The notes under the pieces are model-generated. The model saw only the letters and a list, made by a program, of their open reading frames with translations. It was not told the origin of the DNA and made no database searches. From contig NZ_BJKK01000003.1 of assembly GCF_006538325.1 (NCBI RefSeq), positions 186,001 to 250,000 of the forward strand: a DNA stretch of 64,000 bases, read 5' to 3'. Shown one piece after another: positions 52,269 to 61,224 of the stretch. This DNA comes from Alteromonas sp. KUL42 (GTDB lineage Bacteria > Pseudomonadota > Gammaproteobacteria > Enterobacterales > Alteromonadaceae). The position numbers and the translations under genes were made by a program. The first letter of the stretch is position 1. The number at the start of each line of letters is the position of its first letter.

Positions 52269-52551
52269 CCTGTTTAAACCGCGCTATAGTATTTTTATCA
52301 TCGGGGGTATCTTGTAAAGCGCGTTTGAAGTCAGCTTTACTCTTGTGAACAATTTCACCACTCTCGCCTACTGTCATATGTTCTGATGACTTGGCAACTT
52401 TGGCTTGATAAAGCATCACAGCCTGCATACAGCTAGCTTTTTGCTCTTCATTTAATGGCGTCCCGTCAGGCCATTTTCCCGTTTCTACGGCATCGCTAAG
52501 ACGCGCATAAATCTCTGGCGTCATGCTGGATAGAAGTGCTTCTATATTCAT
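52258..52551 (-). CDS. DUF1315 family protein, YeaC-like
   Basis: A 97-residue protein. MNIEALLSSMTPEIYARLSD followed by AVETGKWPDGTPLNEEQKAS and MQAVMLYQAKVAKSSEHMTV aligns closely with E. coli YeaC, including the SMTPE, GKWPDG and CMQxVMLxQA blocks. The function is unknown. Its ATG begins at the base after the stop of the zinc-ribbon protein upstream, and its own end overlaps the DUF349 gene by 11 bp, so it lies within a translationally coupled operon. No signal peptide is present. Confidence 0.85.
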   Translation of the reverse strand: MNIEALLSSMTPEIYARLSDAVETGKWPDGTPLNEEQKASCMQAVMLYQAKVAKSSEHMTVGESGEIVHKSKADFKRALQDTPDDKNTIARFKQDDI

Positions 52552-52878
52552 TTAGGAAAAACGCTTTATATAAACAATTCGCGCACGGTTGACTAAGTAC
52601 CAAACAAAACCAGCCACTGCGCCTAATATTGCTAAATTGTGTTGTAGATCACCTGGGCGTGTTCCGCCCCAGTACATAAACCCAAAACTCGCTACAAAGA
52701 TCAACATGGCCACCAACGACTGATTTTGGATACTTTGTAATTTTTGGAAACGTTGCAAACTTTGCTTGCGCTCAATGTCTTCTGATGTTGCATCACCAAT
52801 TCTAAATTCACAATGAGGACACGTTTTCGCCTTGTCAGACGTTTTCTTATTACACGAAGGACAGTCAACTAATGCCAT
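52552..52878 (-). CDS. zinc-ribbon protein with two membrane helices
   Basis: From the ATG at 52878, with AGGAG 8 bases upstream, the protein has 108 residues. The N-terminus is a zinc ribbon (DCPSCNKKTSDKAKTCPHC) with two CxxC knuckles. After a linker with a helix rich in Gln and Lys come two hydrophobic segments (SLVAMLIFVASFGFMYWGG and LAILGAVAGFVWYLV). A frame starting earlier at 52923 adds 15 residues without support. The layout, a cytosolic zinc ribbon tethered to the inner membrane, is common in proteins of unknown function. It is the first gene of the DUF349 operon. Confidence 0.78.
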   Translation of the reverse strand: MALVDCPSCNKKTSDKAKTCPHCEFRIGDATSEDIERKQSLQRFQKLQSIQNQSLVAMLIFVASFGFMYWGGTRPGDLQHNLAILGAVAGFVWYLVNRARIVYIKRFS

Positions 52879-53003
52879 ACGTTGCTCCTGTTTTTTTGGG
52901 TGCGAATGATTAACGACAAACACGCAATGTGTTCGACGCTTTTACGCGGAGAGGTATCATACTGAAGTTCATTACAACAATGAAGTCGAACTCGATAATT
53001 GCA

Positions 53004-53052
53004 ATAAAAAATGCGTGAAAGGTATGTTCTCTCGATACACCTTCACACGCAT
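53004..53052 (-). terminator. terminator downstream of the AGCS symporter gene
   Basis: Read on the minus strand, ATGCGTGTGAAGGT pairs imperfectly with ACCTTTCACGCAT and is followed by a T stretch. It lies 66 bp after the symporter stop at 53118. Confidence 0.7.
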
Positions 53053-53117
53053 CCTTGACGGTAAATACATTTAACTAAAATAGAAAGTTGCATTTACCTA
53101 TTTATCAATATAAACGC

Positions 53118-54782
53118 TTATTTACCGTTTTTCTGACGAGACCAGTAATCGTTAACCGTCTCTTTCATTTCTTTACTAAGCATCATAATACCGAACAAGT
53201 TAGGTAGGGTCATAACGACAATAGCTACCGCAGACAATGCCCATACTAGCGTGGTATCTGAAAACGCAGCCCATACAAAACCAGCGACATAAATAACGCG
53301 ATATGGCATTACCGAACGGGGACCAAGCAGATATGTCATGGCGCGATCACCATAATACGACCAGGCGATGGCCGTTGAGAATGCGAACAACATAAGACCA
53401 ATGGACACTATATACTGACCAAAATCGCCAAAGAAGCCGCGTGTAAACGCAATAGTTGTCAACGCTGCTGAGTGAACCAATGACTTTCCGCTCACCTCTA
53501 GATTGTCTTTAATTGGCTTACCATTTTCAATTTTTAGGGTACCCGTAAATAAATCTTCACTACCCACAGAGTACTTAACATCTTCAGCAACAGAGCGAGC
53601 GTTTAGTAGCGTGAACCCGTCGCTTACCGCAGTACCATTTACCACTGTAATAGAACCGGTATAAGGTTCAACCTCATTACCTTCTATGTCATTTAAATAA
53701 CCGTATAGTTTATTTACATCGTCTTGTTTAGCATCATCATACTGTCCTGCAACGAAAAACATATCCGAACGGTCGAAGACATTTTGATGCTTTTCTTTCC
53801 ACACACCAGATGACAAGATCACCAAACCAGTCACGGTACAAATCAAAATGGTGTCGATGAACGGTTCAAGTAAAGACACCATACCTTCTGAAGCAGGCTC
53901 TTTGGTTTTCGCTGCTGCGTGAGCAATAGGCGCTGAACCCTGCCCCGCTTCATTTGAGAACAAACCGCGGTTTACGCCTCGGTTAAAGGCATAAGCTAAT
54001 GATGCACCCAAGAAGCCTCCAGCCGCAGCAGAGCCAGTAAATGCATCGCCAATAACAGCGGTAAATGACGGACCTATGTTTTCTAAATTGGCAAAAATTA
54101 CCGCCAATGCACCAATTAAGTATATTACCGCCATAACGGGAACAACACGCGCAGTAAACGCAGCGATACGTTGAATTCCGCCCAATATTACCAAGGCAAG
54201 TAAAATACCTAGCACACTGCCTACCATCCAAGGTTCAAAACCAAACGTGGCCTCGATGCTTTGTGCAATACCGTTACTTTGTGGCAGGTTACCCGTACCG
54301 AACGAACTCACAACAGTTGCAATAGCAAAGGCTACTGCTAACCATTTCATGTTTAGTCGACGATCCATGTAATACATAGGTCCACCGGCCATGGTGCCGT
54401 CTTCCGTTTTAACACGGTATTTATGCGATAAGGTCACTTCAACAAATTTTGTTGTCATACCTAAGAATGCTGTAACCCACATCCAGAAAAGCGCCGCAGG
54501 ACCACCTAAGAATATTGCGAATGCAACACCTGATATGTTACCTGTACCTACCGTGCCCGACAGTGCCGTTGTTAACGCGCGAAAATGAGTGGTATCACCA
54601 GGGTCGCTTTCTTTGTCAAACTTACCGGTTACTACTTGCCACGCATGCTTGAAAAAGCGAATTTGTGGAAACTTGAGATAAATAGTGAAAAACAAGCCTA
54701 CGCCCAACAGCACATAAGGAAACCAAAACGCGCCTCCTAGAAAGCTGTCTAACATCGTTAGAAAACCGTATAACCCTTCCAA
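53118..54782 (-). CDS. alanine/glycine:sodium symporter (AGCS family) with an inserted domain
   Basis: A 554-residue inner-membrane transporter. The N-terminal helices, [20 protein letters not shown] followed by [20 protein letters not shown] and KFVEV, are the AGCS signature, and [19 protein letters not shown] and LVEPFIDT-like blocks follow. The family takes up alanine or glycine with sodium. Usual members have about 440-490 residues; this one has an extra segment of roughly 100 residues (about 330-430) between two conserved helices, rich in Gly-Thr-Asn beta patterns ([35 protein letters not shown]). The insert is hydrophilic and presumably lies outside the membrane. It is a single-gene unit with a terminator on both sides. 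Confidence 0.9.
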   Translation of the reverse strand: MEGLYGFLTMLDSFLGGAFWFPYVLLGVGLFFTIYLKFPQIRFFKHAWQVVTGKFDKESDPGDTTHFRALTTALSGTVGTGNISGVAFAIFLGGPAALFWMWVTAFLGMTTKFVEVTLSHKYRVKTEDGTMAGGPMYYMDRRLNMKWLAVAFAIATVVSSFGTGNLPQSNGIAQSIEATFGFEPWMVGSVLGILLALVILGGIQRIAAFTARVVPVMAVIYLIGALAVIFANLENIGPSFTAVIGDAFTGSAAAGGFLGASLAYAFNRGVNRGLFSNEAGQGSAPIAHAAAKTKEPASEGMVSLLEPFIDTILICTVTGLVILSSGVWKEKHQNVFDRSDMFFVAGQYDDAKQDDVNKLYGYLNDIEGNEVEPYTGSITVVNGTAVSDGFTLLNARSVAEDVKYSVGSEDLFTGTLKIENGKPIKDNLEVSGKSLVHSAALTTIAFTRGFFGDFGQYIVSIGLMLFAFSTAIAWSYYGDRAMTYLLGPRSVMPYRVIYVAGFVWAAFSDTTLVWALSAVAIVVMTLPNLFGIMMLSKEMKETVNDYWSRQKNGK

Positions 54783-54836
54783 GGTACTTCCCCTTTTTTA
54801 TTATGATTAATTATTTATTGTGATTGTATTGTTTAC

Positions 54837-54866
54837 AAAAAGGCCTCAATACTTCGAGGCCTTTTT
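54837..54866. terminator. bidirectional terminator between the carboxypeptidase and symporter genes
   Basis: AAAAAGGCCTC and GAGGCCTTTTTT form a 6-bp GC-rich stem flanked by A and T runs. It lies 30 bp after the carboxypeptidase stop at 54897 on the minus strand and before the symporter start region. Confidence 0.85.
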
Positions 54867-54896
54867 TCGGAAGTTAAACACTTCCTATTTCTGTTG

Positions 54897-56027
54897 TTAG
54901 CCGTGTAGCTTCTTCACTACAGCGTTGACGGCAATCAATAAATCTTCACCTAATTGACGACTGCGCTGCACTGACCAACCATAAATATCATCAGGCACGT
55001 CAGCATTGTCTTTGAACGGCATTTCTACCGTGTAAGCCATACATTTGAATTTCTCACCAACGGCGTTTGACGCAACAGTAAGGTTTGCTTTGCCTGGCTC
55101 GTCTTTATCGTAGCCATAGGTATCTTGAAATTCAGGTGTAGCATTTAACAGTGCATTTTTAAACGTATCTTCAAGTGCTTTCATGTTGGCATCGTAACTA
55201 GGAATACCTTCACTTCCTGCAACAAAGTTGTACGGCAATGCCTCATCACCGTGCAAATCCAAGTACATATCTACACCAATCTCAGTCATTGCGTTTAATA
55301 CATAGAGCACTTCTGGGCTCTTTTCTGCACTAGGTGTTGCCCATTCACGGTTTAAGTTAGTGCCTACAGCGTTTGTTCTCAGGTGACCACGTGCACTGCC
55401 ATCTGGGTTCATGTTTGGTACAACATAGAACACCGCGTTATCAAGCAACTGTCGCGCCAAGCCATCTTGTTCATCTAACAAGCGATAAATTAGGCCTTCT
55501 GCACACCACTCAGCCATGGTTTCACCAGGATGCTGGCGAGCTGTAATCCATACCTTTTTCTTTTCCGGTGTTTCTTCACCAATTACAAGCAAAGACATAT
55601 CGCGACCATCTAACGTCAAACCTAAGAAGCGATGTTCGCAAAGCAATGACATTTGCGCGTCGTGAACAAGGTCAAGATGACGCTCGTAGCTATAAGGAAT
55701 GAAATAAGCAAAAAACACACTTGGCTGTTCTAAGGTTAGTGAGAACGTCAGGTTGTCACCGTCAAATTCACTGGGGATCCTAAACCATGTTTGGCGGTCG
55801 TATGACGCTAACACGTTATAGCCTTTCCACCCTTCTGGGTATGCTGATTTCGCAAGATTTTCAATTGTCATGCTGTGTGTGACAAATGCCTCGCCCACTA
55901 GGCGGAAATGAAACCACTGAGCAAATTCAGATTGATTGTCTTTTGGGATAACTAGACGTATATCGTCTGGTGATTCTGCGCTAACAACTTCAATGTTGCC
56001 GCTGTCAAATTGACTGGAAATATGCAT
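54897..56027 (-). CDS. M14-family zinc carboxypeptidase (cytosolic carboxypeptidase-like)
   Basis: A 376-residue peptidase. The N-terminal part (about 1-125) is a beta-sandwich domain typical of the CCP group (FAQWFHFRLVGEAFVTHSMT). The catalytic domain has VWITARQHPGETMAEWCAEG, giving the HxxE zinc ligands, VPNMNPDGSARGHLRTNAVG then TNLNREW, and DLHGDE with the third zinc ligand. YTVEMPFKDN near the end supplies the catalytic glutamate. There is no signal peptide, so it acts in the cytosol, probably on C-terminal residues of proteins or peptides. Relatives of this kind remove glutamate tails in eukaryotes; bacterial substrates are less known. A terminator follows. Confidence 0.9.
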   Translation of the reverse strand: MHISSQFDSGNIEVVSAESPDDIRLVIPKDNQSEFAQWFHFRLVGEAFVTHSMTIENLAKSAYPEGWKGYNVLASYDRQTWFRIPSEFDGDNLTFSLTLEQPSVFFAYFIPYSYERHLDLVHDAQMSLLCEHRFLGLTLDGRDMSLLVIGEETPEKKKVWITARQHPGETMAEWCAEGLIYRLLDEQDGLARQLLDNAVFYVVPNMNPDGSARGHLRTNAVGTNLNREWATPSAEKSPEVLYVLNAMTEIGVDMYLDLHGDEALPYNFVAGSEGIPSYDANMKALEDTFKNALLNATPEFQDTYGYDKDEPGKANLTVASNAVGEKFKCMAYTVEMPFKDNADVPDDIYGWSVQRSRQLGEDLLIAVNAVVKKLHG

Positions 56028-56241
56028 AGACTGTCGTTTTCCTCATTATTTGTGCGCTAATTTAGCATAGACACTATTATAAATACCATGCGCGGTAAGC
56101 GGTTTATTAAGGATATTAGTGTCTATTGGCACTTAGTGAACAAATTTTACCCGCACTAAGTTAGAGCGTGCTGACCTTTCTCACTAACTTACTCAGTGCG
56201 GTTGGGTTAAAATAACCCCCGTAGGGCACTCAAGTAGAAGC

Positions 56242-56269
56242 AAAAAACCGACCTCACGGGTCGGTTTTT
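56242..56269. terminator. bidirectional terminator downstream of the GAPDH gene
   Basis: AAAAAACCGACC and GGTCGGTTTTT form a hairpin around TCACG, with A and T tracts on both sides, 43 bp after the GAPDH stop codon on the minus strand. Confidence 0.88.
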
Positions 56270-56311
56270 AAACAAGTAGATGATGGTTTACATCGACCTT
56301 ATTTCGCTTTT

Positions 56312-57757
56312 CTACAACGGAAGTGTAGGAAAACTTAGACCAGCCATATCTCTTACTACGCGAAGTACCTGACAGCTGTAACCAAACTCATTGTCGTACC
56401 ATACGTAAAGAGTAAGGCGATTATCTGCAGCAATAGTCGCTTGTGAGTCAACCACTGACGCAGCGCGAGAGCCTACTAGATCTGTTGACACAATCTCTTT
56501 ACTTGCTGTGTAATCAATTTGGTGTTGTAACTTTGAGAACAGCGCCGTATCACGCAAAAACTCATTAACAGCAAGGCGATCAACTGAGGTTTTCAAGTTC
56601 AAGTTTAAAATAGCTAAAGACACGTTCGGTGTAGGTACACGAATGGCATTACCGGTTAACTTACCGGCTAATTTAGGATACGCTTTGGCTACCGCTTTAG
56701 CTGCACCAGTTTCGGTAATAACCATGTTCAATGGCGCACTGCGACCGCGGCGATCGCCTTTGTGATAGTTATCGATTAGGTTTTGATCGTTGGTGTAAGA
56801 ATGCACGGTCTCTACGTGACCGTTTTCAATGCCATACTCTTCGTCTAGTGCTTTAAGTACAGGTGTAATAGCATTGGTTGTACAACTCGCCGCCGACACT
56901 ATGGTATCTTCTGGCGTTACCTCATCATCGTTTACACCGTGTACAATGTTTTTGATATCACCTTTACCAGGGGCCGTAAGAATCGCTTTTGCCGCCCCCT
57001 TAGCTTTAAGGTGTAAACCTAGTCCATCGCGATCACGCCAAATACCTGTATTGTCGATAATAATTGCGTTATCAATACCATAGTGAGTGTAATCAACTTC
57101 GTCAGGGCTGTTTGCATAAATCACTTGAATGTACGAACCATTCGCTTTAAGCGCGTTGCGCTCGTGGTCAATAGTGATGCTACCGTTAAATGGGCCGTGA
57201 ACAGAGTCGCGACGTAACAAGCTTGCGCGCTTCTCTAAGTCACCGTCGCGCCCACCGCGCACAACAATTGCGCGTAAACGTAGTTTGTTGTTTTTTCCTT
57301 GGCGTTCAATTAGCAAACGCGCAAGAAGTCGACCTATGCGGCCAAAACCATAGAGTACAACGTCCTGAGGTTTCTGATCGTCCTCTTTGTTGGCAACGTC
57401 ATTTAGTTTTTCGTTGAGGTAGGCCGCAAGGTCTGTGTTGTCAACCGCAGAGCCGTAGTGAAAATCGAACGCGAGTTTACCAATATCAATTTGCGCTGGA
57501 GCAAGCTGCATGTTGCTCAAGACCTCTAAAATTGGGTAACTCTCACGTAAACGCAATTTAATCCCTTCGTGCAGGCGCACTTTGCGATGCGCTTTAATCA
57601 CATCGATAGCACTGGCATTAAGTAGTGAGCGGCCATAGACTGAAATTTCAACTGCCTTATTGCGGTATAGTTTACCAATAAGGGGCAACATCATTTCTGC
57701 ATATTCTTGACGCTCTTGCCAGCTACTTTGTAATTCCTGCTCAAACTGTTGATTCAT
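56312..57757 (-). CDS. glyceraldehyde-3-phosphate dehydrogenase, long (about 480-residue) type
   Basis: From the ATG at 57757, which has AAGG upstream, the protein has 481 residues; an earlier frame start at 57820 is unsupported. An N-terminal extension of about 115 residues precedes the Rossmann motif VLYGFGRIGRLLARLL. The catalytic cysteine lies in VSAASCTTNAITPVLKALDE, followed by THIS-type blocks VETVHSYTNDQNLIDNYHKG and WYDNEFGYSCQVLRV. This longer group is found in Vibrio, Shewanella and Alteromonas beside the standard GapA. It should oxidise glyceraldehyde 3-phosphate in glycolysis or work in gluconeogenesis, in the cytosol. It shares its region with other central carbon genes (6-phosphogluconate dehydrogenase and glycogen enzymes). 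Confidence 0.92.
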   Translation of the reverse strand: MNQQFEQELQSSWQERQEYAEMMLPLIGKLYRNKAVEISVYGRSLLNASAIDVIKAHRKVRLHEGIKLRLRESYPILEVLSNMQLAPAQIDIGKLAFDFHYGSAVDNTDLAAYLNEKLNDVANKEDDQKPQDVVLYGFGRIGRLLARLLIERQGKNNKLRLRAIVVRGGRDGDLEKRASLLRRDSVHGPFNGSITIDHERNALKANGSYIQVIYANSPDEVDYTHYGIDNAIIIDNTGIWRDRDGLGLHLKAKGAAKAILTAPGKGDIKNIVHGVNDDEVTPEDTIVSAASCTTNAITPVLKALDEEYGIENGHVETVHSYTNDQNLIDNYHKGDRRGRSAPLNMVITETGAAKAVAKAYPKLAGKLTGNAIRVPTPNVSLAILNLNLKTSVDRLAVNEFLRDTALFSKLQHQIDYTASKEIVSTDLVGSRAASVVDSQATIAADNRLTLYVWYDNEFGYSCQVLRVVRDMAGLSFPTLPL

Positions 57758-57969
57758 GCTTCTGCCTTCATCGATATAGGTTAACTGCTGGGTTAATGAC
57801 GCTTTGACTAGTCGCCACAAATAAAACGCCCAACAAAATTAATTACGCTTTAGTTTCACGTCAGCTTTTTATTATTTTTAGGGTACACTAGGTGAGGTTT
57901 CGCCTGACGGTGACGTGCAATATCTTAAATAAATGCGAGAGGATGACCAAATTGTTGATAAGTTTCATA

Positions 57970-58848
57970 ATGCCCGTAAAAAACGCAGTCAGCGGCGTAT
58001 TATTTAGTAAGTTTCCAACAAATTGGAGGTACGTCTGGCGTGGAACTTCATTGGGTTTTGTATCCCTTTTCGCCATAGTGGGATGCGGTGATTTATTCGA
58101 ACCCACGATCAGCGAAATCTGCGAAGCTCATAGTGCAATGTGTTCGGATTTGAATTTGGATGCTCGCTGCCGCTTTCAACGCGCCGAAATTATACGCCTT
58201 CGTTACTACAACCAAGACAACCAAGACGATGCATATAAATATCCCCTGCTATTGGAATTTGAAGAGTATTTAACGTGCATTGAAGAGGCGCAGCACATTG
58301 AACACATCAAGCGCAAAGGTAAAGAAGCCACTCGCTTGAAAGGCGTTATTACCGCCCAACGAGAAATACAGCGCCTAAGTCGCGAAACCAAACAATCATC
58401 AGACCCCTATCTTACCTATTATCACTGGACGCGATTCAACGACGAGGCAGCATTTAAACGTTTTGAACAATACGCTCAGAGCAATCAGGTAAAAGATCCT
58501 GAACTGTTGGTATCACTTGCTTCTGTGCAAATCAAAACTGATCAACGGCGCACTGTCGACACACTATATCGAGCGCTAAGCCTTTATACTGATAGCGATG
58601 ATATTGACATTGGCATATACCATTCCTTGGCGTCTATTGGCCTTGATATTGACAACTATCGCATGGCCTATGTGTGGTACGGTGTCGCTGAAGCATTTGA
58701 TGACACGTTACCGCAAACGCAGCGCCAGCAATTAGGTGAGAAATACAGTTTGCCGGTAGATATTCTCGATAGCATCATCGATGAAATTGTCAGTGCATTA
58801 AACAGTAATACCTTTGATGCTAAGGCACTGAAACTGCAAAAGCTGTAG
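57970..58848 (+). CDS. DUF2989 family lipoprotein
   Basis: The mature part matches DUF2989 of Vibrio and Shewanella: CGDLFEPTISEICEAHSAMC followed by SDLNLDARCRFQRAEIIRLR is the family's opening. The lipobox reads IVGC. The rest is helical with SEL1/TPR-like repeats (DTLYRALSLYTDSDD, YRMAYVWYGVAEAF). The function is unknown, but the anchored location and repeats suggest an envelope scaffold role. The start is uncertain: ATG 57970 gives 39 residues before the cysteine, while ATG 57943 or GTG 57892 give longer leaders; none has a clear ribosome binding site. It is divergent from the GAPDH gene. A terminator follows. Confidence 0.82.
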   Translation: MPVKNAVSGVLFSKFPTNWRYVWRGTSLGFVSLFAIVGCGDLFEPTISEICEAHSAMCSDLNLDARCRFQRAEIIRLRYYNQDNQDDAYKYPLLLEFEEYLTCIEEAQHIEHIKRKGKEATRLKGVITAQREIQRLSRETKQSSDPYLTYYHWTRFNDEAAFKRFEQYAQSNQVKDPELLVSLASVQIKTDQRRTVDTLYRALSLYTDSDDIDIGIYHSLASIGLDIDNYRMAYVWYGVAEAFDDTLPQTQRQQLGEKYSLPVDILDSIIDEIVSALNSNTFDAKALKLQKL

Positions 58849-58888
58849 CTTTTTGAAATTTACTTTCAAATTTTACGATAAAAAACCG

Positions 58889-58917
58889 AAAAAACCGCCT
58901 TTTGTAGGCGGTTTTTT
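58889..58917 (+). terminator. terminator downstream of the DUF2989 gene
   Basis: AAAAACCGCC pairs with GGCGGTTTTTT around a 7-nt loop (TTTTGTA). It lies 41 bp after the stop at 58848. The A tract before it would also let it act on the minus strand against msrB transcription. Confidence 0.88.
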
Positions 58918-58997
58918 GTTTAATTCTGAAAGCGGGAACACAAAGCGGCTATTATTTAATCAGATGTTTACCTTATTCTTCTAACACCAAATTCCTA

Positions 58998-59411
58998 CTA
59001 GCCCCTAATTTTCTCACTATTATCACTCTCAAACGTCATCGATACAGAGTTTACACAATAACGCTGACCCGTAGGTGCCGGACCATCGGGGAATACATGG
59101 CCTAAGTGCGAGCCACACTGTTTACAGAATATTTCTACTCTGCGCATACCGTGTGTTAAATCTTCACGATAATCCACGTTGCCATCATCTAACTGTTTGT
59201 AAAATGAAGGCCATCCACAACCGGCATCAAACTTAGTATCGGAGGGAAACAAAGGGGCTTCACAACATTTACACAAATATCGCCCACTTCGGGTTTCATC
59301 TAATAATACACCGGTAAATGGGCGCTCTGTTCCCGCCTCACGACACACACGGTACTCTTCATCGCTGAGCTTATTTACCCACTGTGCATCTTGATGTCTA
59401 TCATCCGTCAT
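58998..59411 (-). CDS. msrB: peptide-methionine (R)-S-oxide reductase MsrB
   Basis: A 137-residue MsrB. Two zinc-binding CxxC pairs are visible: Cys47/Cys50 in YLCKCC and Cys96/Cys99 in FCKQCGSHLGH. FDAGCGWPSFY is the active-site region, and GQRYCVNSVSM gives the catalytic Cys119. The enzyme reduces the R form of methionine sulfoxide in proteins using thioredoxin, in the cytosol. It follows the 6-phosphogluconate dehydrogenase gene on the same strand, with a terminator hairpin between them that leaves only about 20 bp before its start. A GAGG ribosome binding site precedes the ATG. Confidence 0.93.
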   Translation of the reverse strand: MTDDRHQDAQWVNKLSDEEYRVCREAGTERPFTGVLLDETRSGRYLCKCCEAPLFPSDTKFDAGCGWPSFYKQLDDGNVDYREDLTHGMRRVEIFCKQCGSHLGHVFPDGPAPTGQRYCVNSVSMTFESDNSEKIRG

Positions 59412-59429
59412 GGCTTACCTCTTCATCAT

Positions 59430-59461
59430 TAAAAAACGGTGCATTTGTTGCCAAATGCACC
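59430..59461 (-). terminator. terminator or attenuator between the 6-phosphogluconate dehydrogenase and msrB genes
   Basis: On the minus strand, GGTGCATTTG and CAAATGCACC form a perfect 10-bp stem around GCAA and are followed by GTTTTTT. It lies 86 bp after the dehydrogenase stop and ends about 20 bp before the msrB start. Confidence 0.8.
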
Positions 59462-59546
59462 TTCTCGATATTACTCAATTTACTAAAGCGTGTTAACTGC
59501 TACTGAGTTTTATCTGCAATTGCTTTCACGCACTTGAAAAATACGA

Positions 59547-61100
59547 TTACTTTTTAATAGCCGTTTGAGGTCTGGCAGGATCACTCCACTCAATGTGATA
59601 CTTCTTACCTGCTGGCTTATCGACACGCTGATAGGTATGCGCGCCAAAATAGTCACGTTGACCTTGCAGCAAATTAGCCGGTAATACAGCGGTACGGTAT
59701 GAGTCGTAATAACTCAATGCCGACATCATTGCCGGGCATGGCACACCTGCCAACGTAGCTTGAGCAATAGACTCACGCCAATCTGCTTGGTACTGAGTAA
59801 TTTGCTCTGCAAAATAGGGGTCCATCAATAAGTTGGCCAGGTCTTCGTTATTCTCATAAGCTTGCGAAATTGATTGCAGGAATACTGCGCGAATAATACA
59901 ACCGGCACGCCATATCTTAGCAATTTCACCAAACTCTAGCGACCAGCCGTGTTCTTTGCCTGCCATGGCCATTAATTGGAAGCCTTGAGCATAGGCACAG
60001 ATTTTAGAACAATATAGGGCTTGCTCTAGCTTGTTTATAATTGAAACTTTTTCTTCATCGCTCAGGACAGGTGCTTCTGGGCCTGCAAGCACTTTACTAG
60101 CAGCTACACGCTCTTCTTTGAGGCTAGAAATACTACGTGCAAACACCGCTGATGTAATTGTTTGTGCTGGGCTTCCTACTTGCAATGCACTAACTGCTGT
60201 CCACAAGCCGGTACCTTTTTGCCCTGCTCTATCCAAAATAACATCCACAAGAGGCTGTTGTGTTTCTGGATCAAGCTGCTCCAAAACTTCCGCACTAATT
60301 TCCATAAGATAGCTATTAAGCTTACCTTCATTCCAACGACGGAATACTTCAGCAATCTCAGCTGGCGCCATATGTAAGGCTTGGCGCATTACATGGTAGG
60401 TTTCGCAAATTAGCTGCATATCGGCATACTCGATGCCATTGTGTACCATTTTAACGTAGTGACCCGCGCCCACAGGACCAATATAGGTGGCACATGGCTC
60501 ACCTTCTTTAACAGGTTGTCCAGGAGTGTGGCTCTCTAGTGGTTTACCGGTTTGAGGGTCTACTTTTGCCGCTATCGACTTAAGTACAGGCTCAATACGT
60601 GTCCATGCATAAGGGTTGCCAGATGGCATAAGCGATGGACCAAAACGCGCGCCAACTTCTCCGCCTGATACCGCAGTAGAGAAAAAGATGAATTTACCTT
60701 TGTACTGTTCTTCACGTGCGACAGAGTCAGTCCATAAACTGTTGCCAGTATCAACGACTATATCGTCTGCGTGAATGCCTGCGTCGATTAAATGATTGCA
60801 TACATGATCGACAGGATCGCCCGCTGGCACTGAAATGATGATAAGATGTGGGGCTTTTAATTTGCTCAAAAGTTCAGTGTAAGAACTGCACCCTTCAACA
60901 CGAGGCTCTGCGTTTTCGCCTCTTTCACTCGCGTCTTTAGCGAGGATAGACTCGACTTTATTTTGATCTAAGTCGAAGCAAGCAACACGGTAACCGTGAT
61001 CAACTAGGTTCATGGTAAGGTTACTACCCATTACCCCTAAACCGATAAAACCAATGTCACACGCGTTGTCGTCGTGCGAATTACCACCTTTATTTTGCAT
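59547..61100 (-). CDS. gnd: 6-phosphogluconate dehydrogenase, decarboxylating
   Basis: From the ATG at 61100 the protein has 517 residues. The NADP-binding motif GFIGLGVMGSNLTMNLVDHG is close to the start, followed by DTGNSLWTDSVAREE, AVSGGEVGARFGPSLMPSG (substrate-binding) and GHYVKMVHNGIEYADMQLICE, with the catalytic lysine and glutamate. It converts 6-phosphogluconate to ribulose 5-phosphate and CO2 with NADPH production in the pentose phosphate pathway, in the cytosol. The length exceeds common Gnd proteins (about 470) because of a short N-terminal tail and an internal insert after residue 180. GAGGG precedes the start; an upstream ATG at 61151 adds 17 unlike residues. It follows glgX on the same strand. 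Confidence 0.93.
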   Translation of the reverse strand: MQNKGGNSHDDNACDIGFIGLGVMGSNLTMNLVDHGYRVACFDLDQNKVESILAKDASERGENAEPRVEGCSSYTELLSKLKAPHLIIISVPAGDPVDHVCNHLIDAGIHADDIVVDTGNSLWTDSVAREEQYKGKFIFFSTAVSGGEVGARFGPSLMPSGNPYAWTRIEPVLKSIAAKVDPQTGKPLESHTPGQPVKEGEPCATYIGPVGAGHYVKMVHNGIEYADMQLICETYHVMRQALHMAPAEIAEVFRRWNEGKLNSYLMEISAEVLEQLDPETQQPLVDVILDRAGQKGTGLWTAVSALQVGSPAQTITSAVFARSISSLKEERVAASKVLAGPEAPVLSDEEKVSIINKLEQALYCSKICAYAQGFQLMAMAGKEHGWSLEFGEIAKIWRAGCIIRAVFLQSISQAYENNEDLANLLMDPYFAEQITQYQADWRESIAQATLAGVPCPAMMSALSYYDSYRTAVLPANLLQGQRDYFGAHTYQRVDKPAGKKYHIEWSDPARPQTAIKK

Positions 61101-61224
61101 AGGAACACCCTCACATTTCAGATGGGAGCGCATGATACCACCTGTACTCATAAAGAACAGCCAAACTTCGACAATTTAGTACGGTATGCCGTATTTGTCA
61201 CCAATGGTAAACGTTTATTCGCTG

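Noticed and set aside
53950..54250. Cysteine-rich minus-strand frame within the AGCS gene
   Set aside because: It is an out-of-frame reading of the same strand as the symporter, with no domain. The symporter frame is continuous.
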